From an uncultured Cetobacterium sp. (GTDB lineage Bacteria > Fusobacteriota > Fusobacteriia > Fusobacteriales > Fusobacteriaceae): DNA of 33,711 nt. Below are positions 1-8,137 of the stretch, one piece after another (position 1 is the stretch's first letter; each line of letters opens with the position of its first letter). The DNA lies in NCBI RefSeq assembly GCF_947039425.1, contig NZ_CAMQYW010000005.1, positions 1 through 33,711 on the forward strand, given 5' to 3'. The position numbers and the translations under genes were made by a program. The notes under the pieces were generated by a model. It saw only the letters and a list, made by a program, of their open reading frames with translations, had not been told where the DNA came from and made no database searches.

Positions 1-168
1 TGGACACTTTACACATGTTCCTAATTTTTCCTTTGGACACACTCTTTGTTTTAACATTCTTCCTTTATCAATGACTAATACCTTTAACTCTTTATTTTTT
101 TTTATAGCTTCATAGGCTCCAAAAACCCCCGCTTGTCCTCCACCTAAAAAAATAATATCATACATCAT
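1..168 (-). CDS. FAD-dependent dehydrogenase, COG2509-like (N-terminal part only)
   Basis: The gene runs off the left edge, so only the first 56 residues are visible. They open with a dinucleotide-binding strand-turn-helix (YDIIFLGGGQAG, a GxGxxG motif) and continue with VLVIDKGR, the acidic end of the second strand. A cysteine-bearing stretch (RVCP...GTCVKCP) follows. That spacing resembles the uncharacterised FAD-dependent dehydrogenases of COG2509, in which CP...C..C follows the first beta-alpha-beta unit. The start is the first of two tandem ATGs and sits behind a strong GGAGG. The gene lies 14 bases downstream of the pilin-like gene and is probably co-transcribed with it. The substrate is unknown and the family call is moderate because the rest is missing. 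Confidence 0.6.
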   Translation of the reverse strand, partial: MMYDIIFLGGGQAGVFGAYEAIKKNKELKVLVIDKGRMLKQRVCPKEKLGTCVKCP

Positions 169-182
169 ATTCCTACCTCCGT

Positions 183-659
183 TTACTGTTTGAACCAGTT
201 GACTTTTTCTATATATATTTTATCTGGAAGATTTGGATGAATCTCTCCAGTATTTCCTTTTGAATCATAGTTCCATCCTCCTCTTTCAGTAATATTGCTA
301 AAATCTTGTATATTATAAACTTTATTTGATGCTACAATTGAATTACTTCCATAAGTTTTTGCTAATATTTTTCTGCCATATACATCTGCAAAAGATATCA
401 TCTTTCCATTCTTATCTTTATAATCTAATAAATTTAAATTGTTATTAACTCCATCTTTTGATAAATTAGGATAGGTTCCAGTTAATTGATAATATTTCTC
501 TAACGCTATTCTTATTTCTTTTGTATTTCTTATAGTTTCATCAATTTTATAGGTTCCAGTTAAATCATCTATTCCCCTCATAGCTAATGTTATAAACACA
601 ATAGTCACTATAATATTTATAATCCAATTTAAAAAAACTATTTTTCTATTCTCTCTCAT
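183..659 (-). CDS. pseudopilin-like membrane-anchored protein
   Basis: 158 residues. A short basic N-terminus is followed by one hydrophobic segment (about residues 9-26) and then a soluble domain. That domain begins with an amphipathic helix ending in YYQLTGTYPN and closes with GGWNYD...GEIHPNLP. This order (N-terminal hydrophobic helix, TGxYP, and a C-terminal GGW-Y-x-GE-PN segment) is what GspG/PilE-type pseudopilins look like. The usual prepilin peptidase site (G/A before FTLxE) is absent, so it may stay as a plain membrane-anchored protein. It follows yqeH by 11 bases at the end of the topA-trmFO-xer-yqeH run. Its function is not known, and the pilin fold is an inference from pattern only. 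Confidence 0.6.
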   Translation of the reverse strand: MRENRKIVFLNWIINIIVTIVFITLAMRGIDDLTGTYKIDETIRNTKEIRIALEKYYQLTGTYPNLSKDGVNNNLNLLDYKDKNGKMISFADVYGRKILAKTYGSNSIVASNKVYNIQDFSNITERGGWNYDSKGNTGEIHPNLPDKIYIEKVNWFKQ

Positions 660-670
660 AATAAAACCTC

Positions 671-1786
671 TTATTTTCTTTTTGGTTTTATAAATGCATC
701 TCTTATTATTATCTCTCCATCTTTTGGAGCATAAACTTCAACTGATAATGGTCCTCTTTTTACAGATAACCAACCAAGACCTTTAAATACCAATTCTTCC
801 CCTTGATTTACTGTATATGTTTTTGATTTTTTTTCTATTTTATCAAAAGCATCCTTACATTTTTCACAAGGTGGTGTTAAAAATCCATCTTTTTGTAATA
901 ACTCTTCTGCTTTTTCCATATTTGTTTCATGGAACATAACATCCTTTGAAGCATATAATGAGAATATTGGTGTTAATTCATCATCATTTAATATTCTTAA
1001 CTTTACCATTCCACCCATTAATATAACTCTATCTTTTTGAACTTTAAATGTCTTTCTAGAAATTTCATTCGCTGGAATTAAACTTTGATTACACTCTTGA
1101 CATACAAAATCTGAAAATCTTCCCTCTGGAATTAATCCTGGAGTATCTATTACTGTTATTTTAGTGTAAGGTATCTCTGTTTCAACACTTTTAAGTGTTG
1201 TTCCTGGGAATTTAGAAACAGTTCCTTTTTTAGTTCCTGTTAATTTATTAATTATGCTAGATTTTCCAACATTTGTTGCTCCTAGTATTAATGCCTTTGC
1301 TCCATTTGGATAGAAATGTTTAACTTTTTTTAGTATTCCATTTATTCCATAGCCATTTTTAGAACTTACAATAGCTACATCCAATGGGGAAATCCCCTCT
1401 TCTCCAAGTCTTCCTTTTACCCAATCTGCAACCTCTGAAGGATGTTTCCCATCAGGAATTAAATCTAACTTATTTATTACTATTATTGAATCCGTCTCTC
1501 TTAATATATCTAAAATTTCATCATCAAAAGAACCTTCAAAATCTATAATATCAAATACAGGAAGAGCTACATCTACTCCTACTAAGCTTCTTCTAACTTC
1601 TTCTCTATAATCATCTTTTGTCATTTCTACTGGTAAATATTCACCATAGTTTTTTATTTTAAAACATCTTTGACATAATAAATCTTTAGATTTCCCATCT
1701 AAAACTGATGTTGGTAAATACCCATTTAATTTTGGATTTTCTCCTTGTAATTCTATTCCACAACCTGTACATTTTTTCTTACTCAT
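671..1786 (-). CDS. yqeH: ribosome biogenesis GTPase YqeH
   Basis: A circularly permuted GTPase of 371 residues needed for assembly of the small ribosomal subunit in Bacillus. The N-terminal zinc finger is visible as C6xxC9 and C38xxC41. The GTPase motifs come in permuted order: G4 NKLD (105-108), G5 SSKNG (141-145), G1 GATNVGKSS (169-177), G2 PGTT (194-197) and G3 DTPG (214-217). The C-terminal region carries a further CxxC (FVCQEC, about 229-232) and PCEKC near residue 308. Length and motif order match YqeH rather than the related RsgA, whose zinc site is C-terminal. It lies 10 bases downstream of the xer gene in the same operon-like run. Confidence 0.95.
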   Translation of the reverse strand: MSKKKCTGCGIELQGENPKLNGYLPTSVLDGKSKDLLCQRCFKIKNYGEYLPVEMTKDDYREEVRRSLVGVDVALPVFDIIDFEGSFDDEILDILRETDSIIVINKLDLIPDGKHPSEVADWVKGRLGEEGISPLDVAIVSSKNGYGINGILKKVKHFYPNGAKALILGATNVGKSSIINKLTGTKKGTVSKFPGTTLKSVETEIPYTKITVIDTPGLIPEGRFSDFVCQECNQSLIPANEISRKTFKVQKDRVILMGGMVKLRILNDDELTPIFSLYASKDVMFHETNMEKAEELLQKDGFLTPPCEKCKDAFDKIEKKSKTYTVNQGEELVFKGLGWLSVKRGPLSVEVYAPKDGEIIIRDAFIKPKRK

Positions 1787-1796
1787 AAACTCTCCT

Positions 1797-2696
1797 TTAA
1801 ACGTTACTTATATCTATTAAACTACTTCTTCTTTTTTTCTCAAGTGCATCTATATATATTTTTGTTGATTCTATATTACTGTGTCCTAACAACTTTTGTA
1901 ATTGACTTATTCTCATTCCATGTTCTAACATATGTACTGCAAATGTATGTCTAAAGCTGTGAGGACTTATCTCTTTTGTTATTCCAACTTTCAAAGCATA
2001 TCTGTCTATTAATCTTCTCAGAGATCTATCGCTCAATCTTCCTCCAGAAGCATTAACAAATAAAATCTCTTTTTTATATTTTTGTTTTAATTTATCTTTT
2101 TTTGCATTAACATATCTTTTAAAATATTCTTTTGTTCGTTCACTAAAATAAACTACTCTAGATTTTTTAAAGCTTGTTACAACAACTTCTCTCTCTTCTA
2201 AATCAAATACATCTTCTCCAAGCCCTAAAAGTTCTTGTGATGTTATTCCACTAGAGTACAGCAATTCTAATATTAATCTATCTCTTATTTGATGATAATT
2301 TTTCATTTCAATTCCATCTCTTAGCATATTAATCTCTTTTAAAGACAGAACTTCTGGTACTCCTTTTTCATAACTAGGAGAAATAATCAATAATGTAGGA
2401 TCTTTTTTTATTTTATTATTTTCTCTTAAATATTTAAAAAACGATCTAAAAGATGATATCTTTCTATTTATAGATCTTTTTCCTACGTTCTCTTTTTGAA
2501 GTTCTATAAAAAACTCTCTAAATGTAAATGTATTAATGTCTTTTAATTCATTTAAATCTTTAGATTTTAAAATATAATCATTAAATTTTACTAAATCTAT
2601 TCTCAATGATTTAATTGTATTTAAACTTTTACCTTCTGCAAATTCACAATAATATAAAAAATTCTTTATTTCTGTTCCTAAGTTAAGGGCACCCAT
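1797..2696 (-). CDS. XerC/XerD-type tyrosine recombinase with altered active site
   Basis: 299 residues with the two-domain layout of Xer recombinases: an N-terminal SAM-like core-binding domain (about 5-90) and a C-terminal catalytic domain (about 110-295). The C-terminal catalytic set is present: HSFRH (H246, R249), GHSN (H272) and the nucleophile Tyr281 in STKIYID. A lysine candidate (K177/K178) is also present. The first catalytic arginine is not: the motif that normally reads ATGLRVSEL here reads SSGITSQEL, with Thr152 in the arginine position. The gene sits directly after trmFO, the position of xerC/codV in Bacillus (topA-trmFO-codV), which suggests descent from a chromosome dimer-resolution recombinase. 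Whether it still cleaves DNA is uncertain. Confidence 0.88.
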   Translation of the reverse strand: MGALNLGTEIKNFLYYCEFAEGKSLNTIKSLRIDLVKFNDYILKSKDLNELKDINTFTFREFFIELQKENVGKRSINRKISSFRSFFKYLRENNKIKKDPTLLIISPSYEKGVPEVLSLKEINMLRDGIEMKNYHQIRDRLILELLYSSGITSQELLGLGEDVFDLEEREVVVTSFKKSRVVYFSERTKEYFKRYVNAKKDKLKQKYKKEILFVNASGGRLSDRSLRRLIDRYALKVGITKEISPHSFRHTFAVHMLEHGMRISQLQKLLGHSNIESTKIYIDALEKKRRSSLIDISNV

Positions 2697-2710
2697 TAAT
2701 TATACTCCTT

Positions 2711-4030
2711 TTAGTTCATATCTTCAGATAATTTTTCTTCTAGATATTCTAAAGCTATAGTCGAAATTTTATTATACTTTTCTTTCTTATCTCTAATTCT
2801 CTCATCAAGAGATTTTATAACTCCAAAATTTGGACCCATTGGTTGAAAATTCTTTTTCTCTTCTGTTATATATTTTATAATAGCACCTATAGAACTTCTA
2901 TCATCTAATATTAGTGGTTTTTTATTTTCAAACTTTCTAATAATATTTATAGCAGCTACTAATCCTGTTGCCATTGCACAAACATATCCTTCTCCACCAG
3001 TTATTTGCCCTGCAAAATATATATCTTTATTTTTCTTTAGATTTAATTCAGGTGTCAAAAGTTTTGTAGAATCTATAAATGTATTTCTATGCATAACTCC
3101 ATATCTTACAAACTCCGCATTTTCTAATCCTGGAATCATAGAGAATATTCTTTTTTGTTCTCCAAATTTCAAGTTAGTTTGGAATCCAACTAAATTATAT
3201 AATTTTCCATCTTTATCATCTTGTCTTAGTTGTACTACTGCATGATCCCATTTATCTCCTTCAGTTTTTGGATTTACAAGACCTTTCGGTTTTAGTGGTC
3301 CAAATAATAAAGTTTTTATTCCTCTTTGAGCTATTCTTTCCACAGGCATACATGCTTCAAACAATTTTTCCTCTTCAAATTGTTTTAAAGGTACTCTTTC
3401 CCCTGTAATTAGTGCATTATAGAAAGTTTCATATTCCTCTTGATTCATAGGACAATTTATATACTCTCCATCACCTTTTCCATATCTTGACTGATAATAA
3501 ACCTTATCTTGATCAATTGATTCTAATGTCACGATTGGTGCTGCTGCGTCGTAAAAATAAAGATATTCTTGGTCTAACATTTTCATTATATCTTTTGATA
3601 AAGCTTCTGATGTTAAAGGCCCACTTGCCACTAAAACAACTTTATCTTTAGGAATCTCTTTTAGCTCTTCATTTATAATCTCTATATTTTCCATAGCTTT
3701 TAACTTTTCAGTTATTATTTCTGAAAATCCTTCTCTGTCAACTGCTAATGCTTGTCCTGCAGGAACCTTAGTTTGATCTGCCACTTCAATTAGTAAAGAT
3801 CCCATTCTTCTCAATTCCTCTTTCATTAGTCCAGAAGCATTTCCTAAATGATCTCCTCCTAAAGAATTACTACAAACTAGCTCTGCAAATTTTTCGCTTT
3901 TATGAGCTTCTGTACTTACCTTCGGTCTCATTTCATATAATTTAACTTTAATTCCATGTTTTGCCAATTGGTATGCAGCTTCTGATCCAGCAAGTCCTGC
4001 TCCGATTACTATTACTTCTTTATCTATCAT
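2711..4030 (-). CDS. trmFO: tRNA uridine-54 C5-methyltransferase, folate/FAD-dependent (TrmFO)
   Basis: 439 residues, typical for TrmFO (formerly Gid). The enzyme makes ribothymidine at position 54 of tRNA using methylenetetrahydrofolate and FADH2. The N-terminal FAD-binding motif GAGLAGSEAAYQLA is at residues 10-23. The family signature CSNSLGGDHLGNASG follows near residue 53, with its conserved cysteine. Further conserved blocks are FGPLKPKGL and, near the C-terminus, GQITGGEGY. It lies between topA and the xer gene, the conserved Firmicute order. The start ATG at 4030 has an AAAGGAG ribosome site at 4036-4042. A TGTTATAAT extended -10-like element lies only 12 bases upstream of the start. 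Confidence 0.96.
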   Translation of the reverse strand: MIDKEVIVIGAGLAGSEAAYQLAKHGIKVKLYEMRPKVSTEAHKSEKFAELVCSNSLGGDHLGNASGLMKEELRRMGSLLIEVADQTKVPAGQALAVDREGFSEIITEKLKAMENIEIINEELKEIPKDKVVLVASGPLTSEALSKDIMKMLDQEYLYFYDAAAPIVTLESIDQDKVYYQSRYGKGDGEYINCPMNQEEYETFYNALITGERVPLKQFEEEKLFEACMPVERIAQRGIKTLLFGPLKPKGLVNPKTEGDKWDHAVVQLRQDDKDGKLYNLVGFQTNLKFGEQKRIFSMIPGLENAEFVRYGVMHRNTFIDSTKLLTPELNLKKNKDIYFAGQITGGEGYVCAMATGLVAAINIIRKFENKKPLILDDRSSIGAIIKYITEEKKNFQPMGPNFGVIKSLDERIRDKKEKYNKISTIALEYLEEKLSEDMN

Positions 4031-4060
4031 CTATTCTCCTTTATTATAACATATAAAAGT

Positions 4061-4078
4061 CTCGCCTAAAAAGGCGAG
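4061..4078 (-). terminator. short hairpin between topA and trmFO
   Basis: On the minus strand CTCGCC and GGCGAG form a 6-bp GC-rich stem around a six-base T-rich loop, followed by ACTTTTATA. It lies between the topA promoter region's gene and trmFO on the minus strand, about 30 bases before the trmFO start and just before the topA stop on the plus-coordinate side, so it would attenuate trmFO-xer-yqeH relative to topA read-through. The stem is short and the T-run is only four bases, so it may be leaky. Confidence 0.5.
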
Positions 4079-4083
4079 TCTCT

Positions 4084-6336
4084 TTAGTCTTTTTTATCTA
4101 ATTTTTTTATATTCTTACATTCTGGATACCCTGTACAAGCTAAGAATTTACCCCATCTACCTCTTCCGATTTTAAATGGTTTTCCACACTTTTCACAGTT
4201 CCCAGCATTTTTTAAAATCTCTTCCTCTTCTTTTTGTAACTTATCCATTATCCATTTTAATTGAACAATTCCATCTTTTTCCTCTATTTGATTATTCATC
4301 AACATTTTTTTTACTTCTCCAGGAAGAGATAATCTTTCGTTATCCTCTTTAAAGTTTTCACTTTCCAAATAACTCCCAAATCTTCCTAACTTTAGTAAAA
4401 GTTTACTTCCATTTTCAAGAGTCACATCTGTAGGTTTTCCTAATTTGATCCTCATTTGTTCCTCTACTAATGCTTTTACAGTTATTATCCCTTTTTTTAC
4501 ATCTTCAAGTGGTATATTAATACCTTTTAATGAATATTTTTCTTTACAATTTTCATCATCAGGACATGCTAAATATCTACCAAATCTACCATTTTTCATA
4601 ACCATAAACCCTTTTCCACAAGGACAAGGCATATCTGAAGTTATTATTCTATTTGATTCCTCTTCAACTTTAGCTTTATATTTAACAAGATCTTTAGAAA
4701 GTTTAGAATAAAAACCATCTAAAACTTCTACTAATTCTTTTTTCTTCTCTTCAAGTTCATCTAAATCATTTTCTAAAGATGCTGTAAATTTTACATCCAT
4801 AATATCTTTAAAATTATTTTCTAATATATTCTTTACTTCATATCCAAGTTCAGTAGGTACAAAACTTTTCCCTTCTAAATTTACATACTCTCTTTTTTTC
4901 AACGTTTCTATTATTGATGCATATGTTGATGGTCTTCCTATTCCTTCCGCTTCTAACTTTTTAACAAGGGAAGATTCTGTTAGTCTTGCAGGTGGTTTAG
5001 TCCAGTCCTCTTTTATAGTTAATTTTTTTAATTTTAACTTATCTCCCTCTAAAATATTAGGAAAATCTCCAAGTGGAAGCTCCTCTTCATCTTTAAATAC
5101 TTTATAATATCCATCAAATAATATTTTATTTAAAACTCCTCTAAATTGGAAGTCATCTTTTTCTACAATTACTTCAAATTGTTCATATTCCATTGGAGCA
5201 AGTTGAGATATCATAAATCTATCCCAAATTAATTTATATAATTTATATTGATCTGGTGTTAAGTCTTTCTTTATTTTTTCTGGTGTTAAATATATCTCTG
5301 TTGGTCTTACTGCTTCATGGGCATCTTGTATCTTAGCTGTAGTTTTCTTTACTGTTGCTTTCCCTAAATATTCTTTTCCAAAATTTTCAAGAATATAACT
5401 TTTAGCCATTCCTTTAGCCTCTTCAGATATTCTTGTAGAGTCTGTTCTCATATAAGTAATTAAACCCTTTTGTGTTCCATCTATACTAATTCCTTCATAT
5501 AACCCTTGAGCTACTGACATGGTTTTAGAAGCTGAAAATCCAATATAAGAAGATGATAATTGTTGTAAAGTACTTGTTTTTAATGGCAATGGTGGATTCT
5601 TACTTTTTTTACTTACTTTTGATCCAATTACCTCATACTCTTTTTTCAGTGTCTCTTGAACACCAAAAACTATATTTTCATCGGTAACTCTTTCAAATCT
5701 TTTTTTCTTTATTTTATAAAAAACAAGATTCATTTTATTTTCAAATTCACCTTTTATATCCCAAAACTTTTCAGGAATAAACTCTTTTATTTTATCCTCT
5801 AAATCACATATTAATTTAAGTGCAACTGATTGAACTCTTCCTGCACTTGTATTAGAAGATATTGTTTTCCAAAGTAGTGGACTTATTTCATATCCCACAA
5901 GTCTATCCAATATTCTTCTAGCTTGTTGAGCATTTACTTTACCTAAATCTATTTCTCTTGGATTTTTTATAGCTTCTCTTATTGCTGTATTAGTAATTTC
6001 ATTAAATTCAATTCTATTGGCTTCTCCTTCATTTAATTTTAATGTTTGAGCTATATGCCAAGCTATTGCTTCACCCTCTCTATCTGGGTCAGATGCTAAA
6101 TAAACTTTATCAGATTTCTTTGCCAAATCTTTTAGTGTCTTTATTATATCACCTTTTCCTCTTATTGTTGAGTAACTTGGTTTAAAATTATCTTCAACAT
6201 CCACTCCTATTTTACTTTTTGGTAAATCCCGTACATGCCCAAAAGACGCAGTAACGTGAAAATTTTTACCTAGTATTTTTTCTATAGTTTTCGCTTTTGC
6301 GGGAGATTCTACTATTACTAAATTTTTTTTTGCCAC
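4084..6336 (-). CDS. topA: DNA topoisomerase I
   Basis: Type IA topoisomerase that relaxes negative supercoils. The start is placed at the GTG at 6336, giving 750 residues that begin MAKKNLVIVESPAKAK. It has a good AGGGGTGA site 6-7 bases upstream. An in-frame GTG at 6345 lies inside that ribosome site and is unlikely to be used. The Toprim domain carries ESPAKAKTI and the acidic motif DPDREGEAIAWH (about 83-94). The active-site tyrosine is Tyr295 in GLITYMRTDS. The C-terminus has topoisomerase zinc fingers, CPCGKG...CPDDENC and CEKCGKP...CTGYPEC. It lies between dprA and trmFO, as in Firmicutes, and has its own promoter. Confidence 0.97.
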   Translation of the reverse strand: MAKKNLVIVESPAKAKTIEKILGKNFHVTASFGHVRDLPKSKIGVDVEDNFKPSYSTIRGKGDIIKTLKDLAKKSDKVYLASDPDREGEAIAWHIAQTLKLNEGEANRIEFNEITNTAIREAIKNPREIDLGKVNAQQARRILDRLVGYEISPLLWKTISSNTSAGRVQSVALKLICDLEDKIKEFIPEKFWDIKGEFENKMNLVFYKIKKKRFERVTDENIVFGVQETLKKEYEVIGSKVSKKSKNPPLPLKTSTLQQLSSSYIGFSASKTMSVAQGLYEGISIDGTQKGLITYMRTDSTRISEEAKGMAKSYILENFGKEYLGKATVKKTTAKIQDAHEAVRPTEIYLTPEKIKKDLTPDQYKLYKLIWDRFMISQLAPMEYEQFEVIVEKDDFQFRGVLNKILFDGYYKVFKDEEELPLGDFPNILEGDKLKLKKLTIKEDWTKPPARLTESSLVKKLEAEGIGRPSTYASIIETLKKREYVNLEGKSFVPTELGYEVKNILENNFKDIMDVKFTASLENDLDELEEKKKELVEVLDGFYSKLSKDLVKYKAKVEEESNRIITSDMPCPCGKGFMVMKNGRFGRYLACPDDENCKEKYSLKGINIPLEDVKKGIITVKALVEEQMRIKLGKPTDVTLENGSKLLLKLGRFGSYLESENFKEDNERLSLPGEVKKMLMNNQIEEKDGIVQLKWIMDKLQKEEEEILKNAGNCEKCGKPFKIGRGRWGKFLACTGYPECKNIKKLDKKD

Positions 6337-6382
6337 TTTTTTCACCCCTAAGATTATCTCTATTTTATATTATTCGTTTTTA

Positions 6383-6411
6383 ATTATATTAGAAAATGAT
6401 AAAAAAATCAA
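6383..6411 (-). promoter_or_regulatory. topA promoter
   Basis: On the minus strand, -35 TTGATT (6411-6406) and a perfect -10 TATAAT (6388-6383) are separated by 17 bases. The -35 lies inside the stem of the hairpin that follows dprA, so dprA termination and topA initiation share the same bases. The predicted transcript start is about 40 bases before the GTG start of topA. Confidence 0.65.
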
Positions 6412-6426
6412 CTTTCCTTGATTTTT
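6403..6426 (-). terminator. hairpin after dprA
   Basis: On the minus strand a 9-bp stem (AAAAATCAA / TTGATTTTT) around a six-base loop is followed by further T residues, just after the dprA stop. It has few G-C pairs, so it is a weak terminator at best. Its right arm overlaps the topA -35 element. Confidence 0.45.
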
Positions 6427-6432
6427 CAAGTA

Positions 6433-7500
6433 TTAATTCTTTCTTATATAACATCCTCCTGGCAAACTTTGAATAAAGCCTTCTAGCTCTAACTCCATCA
6501 AATAACTAAGTAACTCACCTGTTGATAAATTAATTTCACTCTTTATTTCTTCTAAATTCATCTTTGTCTTTAAAATGTTAAAAATTTTATTTTTTTTACC
6601 TAAAGGTAGTTTTTTTTCATTTTCTAACTTATTTTTCTGTTCCCAACCATATTCTAATAAAATATCTTCACCAGTTAATATTAATTTTGCTTTTGAATCT
6701 CTAATTAAATTATTGCACCCTTTAGACATAGGAGAAAAAATATCTCCTGGAATAGCAAATATATCCCTTCCTTCATCTAAAGAGAATTCAGTAGTAATTA
6801 AACTTCCACCTTTTAATGGACTCTCTACAATTAAAATACCTTTTGATATTCCAGATATAATTCTATTTCTTATTGGAAAATTATATGGTTTAGGTTTTGT
6901 TCCCAATGGAAATTCAGAAATCACTAAACCTTTTTTTTCTATCTCTAATCTTTCTTTTTTATTTACTTCTGGATAAAATATATCTATTCCACAACCTAAA
7001 ACAGCAATTGTATTTCCATTAACTTTTAAAGTTTCTTTATGAGCTATTATATCTATTCCCATAGCTAAACCACTAACAATTGTTATATCCGCACTTAATA
7101 AGTCTTTTATTATTTTCTTAAGAGCATTTTCTCCATATTTTGTGTTTCTTCTTGTCCCTACAACAGATAAAATCTTTTCACTTTTTAATAATTTTATATC
7201 TCCTTTAAAAAATAAAAATAATGGAGGTTTTGATATTTTTCTCAATAATTCAGGATACTCCTTATCATTTAAACATATTAATCCTATGCTTTCCTCTTTC
7301 ATATATATTTTTAATTTTTCATACTCTTTTAAATCTTTTTTCGAATTTTGTATTAAATTAAAATCTCTATCACATTTTAAAATAGTTTTTAATTTATAGG
7401 AACTTTCATTTAATAACTCATTATACTCTTTATATATTCCCATTAAAAATCTTATTCTACTACTTTTTAATCCTGATACTTTTAATCTATACCATTCCAT
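6433..7500 (-). CDS. dprA: DNA processing protein DprA (Smf)
   Basis: 355 residues. DprA binds incoming single-stranded DNA and loads RecA during natural transformation. It is also widely kept in bacteria not known to be competent. The Rossmann-like core shows VVGTRR (113-118), SGLAMGID (143-150), AVLGCGID, FP-RNRIISG and GSLITTEFSLDEGR, all family hallmarks. An N-terminal extension (1-100) and a C-terminal winged-helix-like segment (about 295-355) complete the usual layout. It lies 13 bases after the TPR gene and before topA, the Firmicute order. No other competence gene is visible here. Confidence 0.95.
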   Translation of the reverse strand: MEWYRLKVSGLKSSRIRFLMGIYKEYNELLNESSYKLKTILKCDRDFNLIQNSKKDLKEYEKLKIYMKEESIGLICLNDKEYPELLRKISKPPLFLFFKGDIKLLKSEKILSVVGTRRNTKYGENALKKIIKDLLSADITIVSGLAMGIDIIAHKETLKVNGNTIAVLGCGIDIFYPEVNKKERLEIEKKGLVISEFPLGTKPKPYNFPIRNRIISGISKGILIVESPLKGGSLITTEFSLDEGRDIFAIPGDIFSPMSKGCNNLIRDSKAKLILTGEDILLEYGWEQKNKLENEKKLPLGKKNKIFNILKTKMNLEEIKSEINLSTGELLSYLMELELEGFIQSLPGGCYIRKN

Positions 7501-7513
7501 TTAACCTCCATAC

Positions 7514-8137
7514 TTATCGTGCATAAGTTGATGTTAACATTGTGCTAATCTCTTTTGATTGAGGAAATTTTCTTCTTCCATCTTGTAAAATTTCTCTCGC
7601 CATATTAATATTTTTTTCTGCTAAATAAATATCACCAAGAGCTAAATATCCTTCTAATTTTGGAGTATAATTCATATATACTTGAATATCATCTATTGCC
7701 TTATTGTATCTTCCAATATCTCTATAAGCTAATCCTCTTCCAAAGTATGCCTCTTGCATTGTTGGATCTAAACTAATTGCTACACTATAAAAATCTATTG
7801 CCTTTTCATAATCACCAATTATTCTATATGAGGTTCCTGCTCCAAATAAATTTCTTGCACTATTTATATTTGAACTAAATATTTGCCCTGCTCTTTCATA
7901 TTTTCTTTCTTTAAAATATTGATCTCCCAAATAAAAAACCTCACTTTCATTTGAGCTTATAGACACTAAATAGTTTTTAAAATAATCTTCATATTCTTTT
8001 AATATAACAGCTGTTTCATCTCTATCCTTAGAGTTTGTAATCTCTGTTTCATATATTTTTATTTGTTCTGGCCTTTGGTCAATTCCCATAGCTAAAGAAC
8101 TAAGTAATATACATATTACTAATATAAATTTTTTCAT
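7514..8137 (-). CDS. secreted or periplasmic TPR-repeat protein
   Basis: 207 residues. An N-terminal signal peptide (MKKFILVICILLSSLAMG, with likely cleavage after about residue 18) is followed by a helical region. Several tetratricopeptide repeats come next, the clearest being IGDYEKAIDFYSVAISLDP, GRGLAYRDIGRYNKAID and LGDIYLAEKNINMAREIL. No catalytic domain is present, so it is probably a protein-interaction or scaffold protein outside the cytoplasm. Its start codon overlaps the xseA stop (ATGA, 8134-8137), which means translational coupling to xseA. It lies between two DNA-processing genes (xseA and dprA), but its signal peptide argues against a direct role in DNA metabolism. Confidence 0.85.
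   Translation of the reverse strand: MKKFILVICILLSSLAMGIDQRPEQIKIYETEITNSKDRDETAVILKEYEDYFKNYLVSISSNESEVFYLGDQYFKERKYERAGQIFSSNINSARNLFGAGTSYRIIGDYEKAIDFYSVAISLDPTMQEAYFGRGLAYRDIGRYNKAIDDIQVYMNYTPKLEGYLALGDIYLAEKNINMAREILQDGRRKFPQSKEISTMLTSTYAR

Noticed and set aside
4445-4711. Open frame on the plus strand inside topA
   Set aside because: It is antisense to a well-conserved part of topA, has no ribosome site and no recognisable protein pattern. The same applies to the other plus-strand frames inside dprA, uvrB, fbp, ppdK and pfkA.
6337-6345. GTG start at 6345 for topA
   Set aside because: It lies within the AGGGGTGA ribosome site. The GTG at 6336 is correctly spaced and gives the usual MAKK opening.
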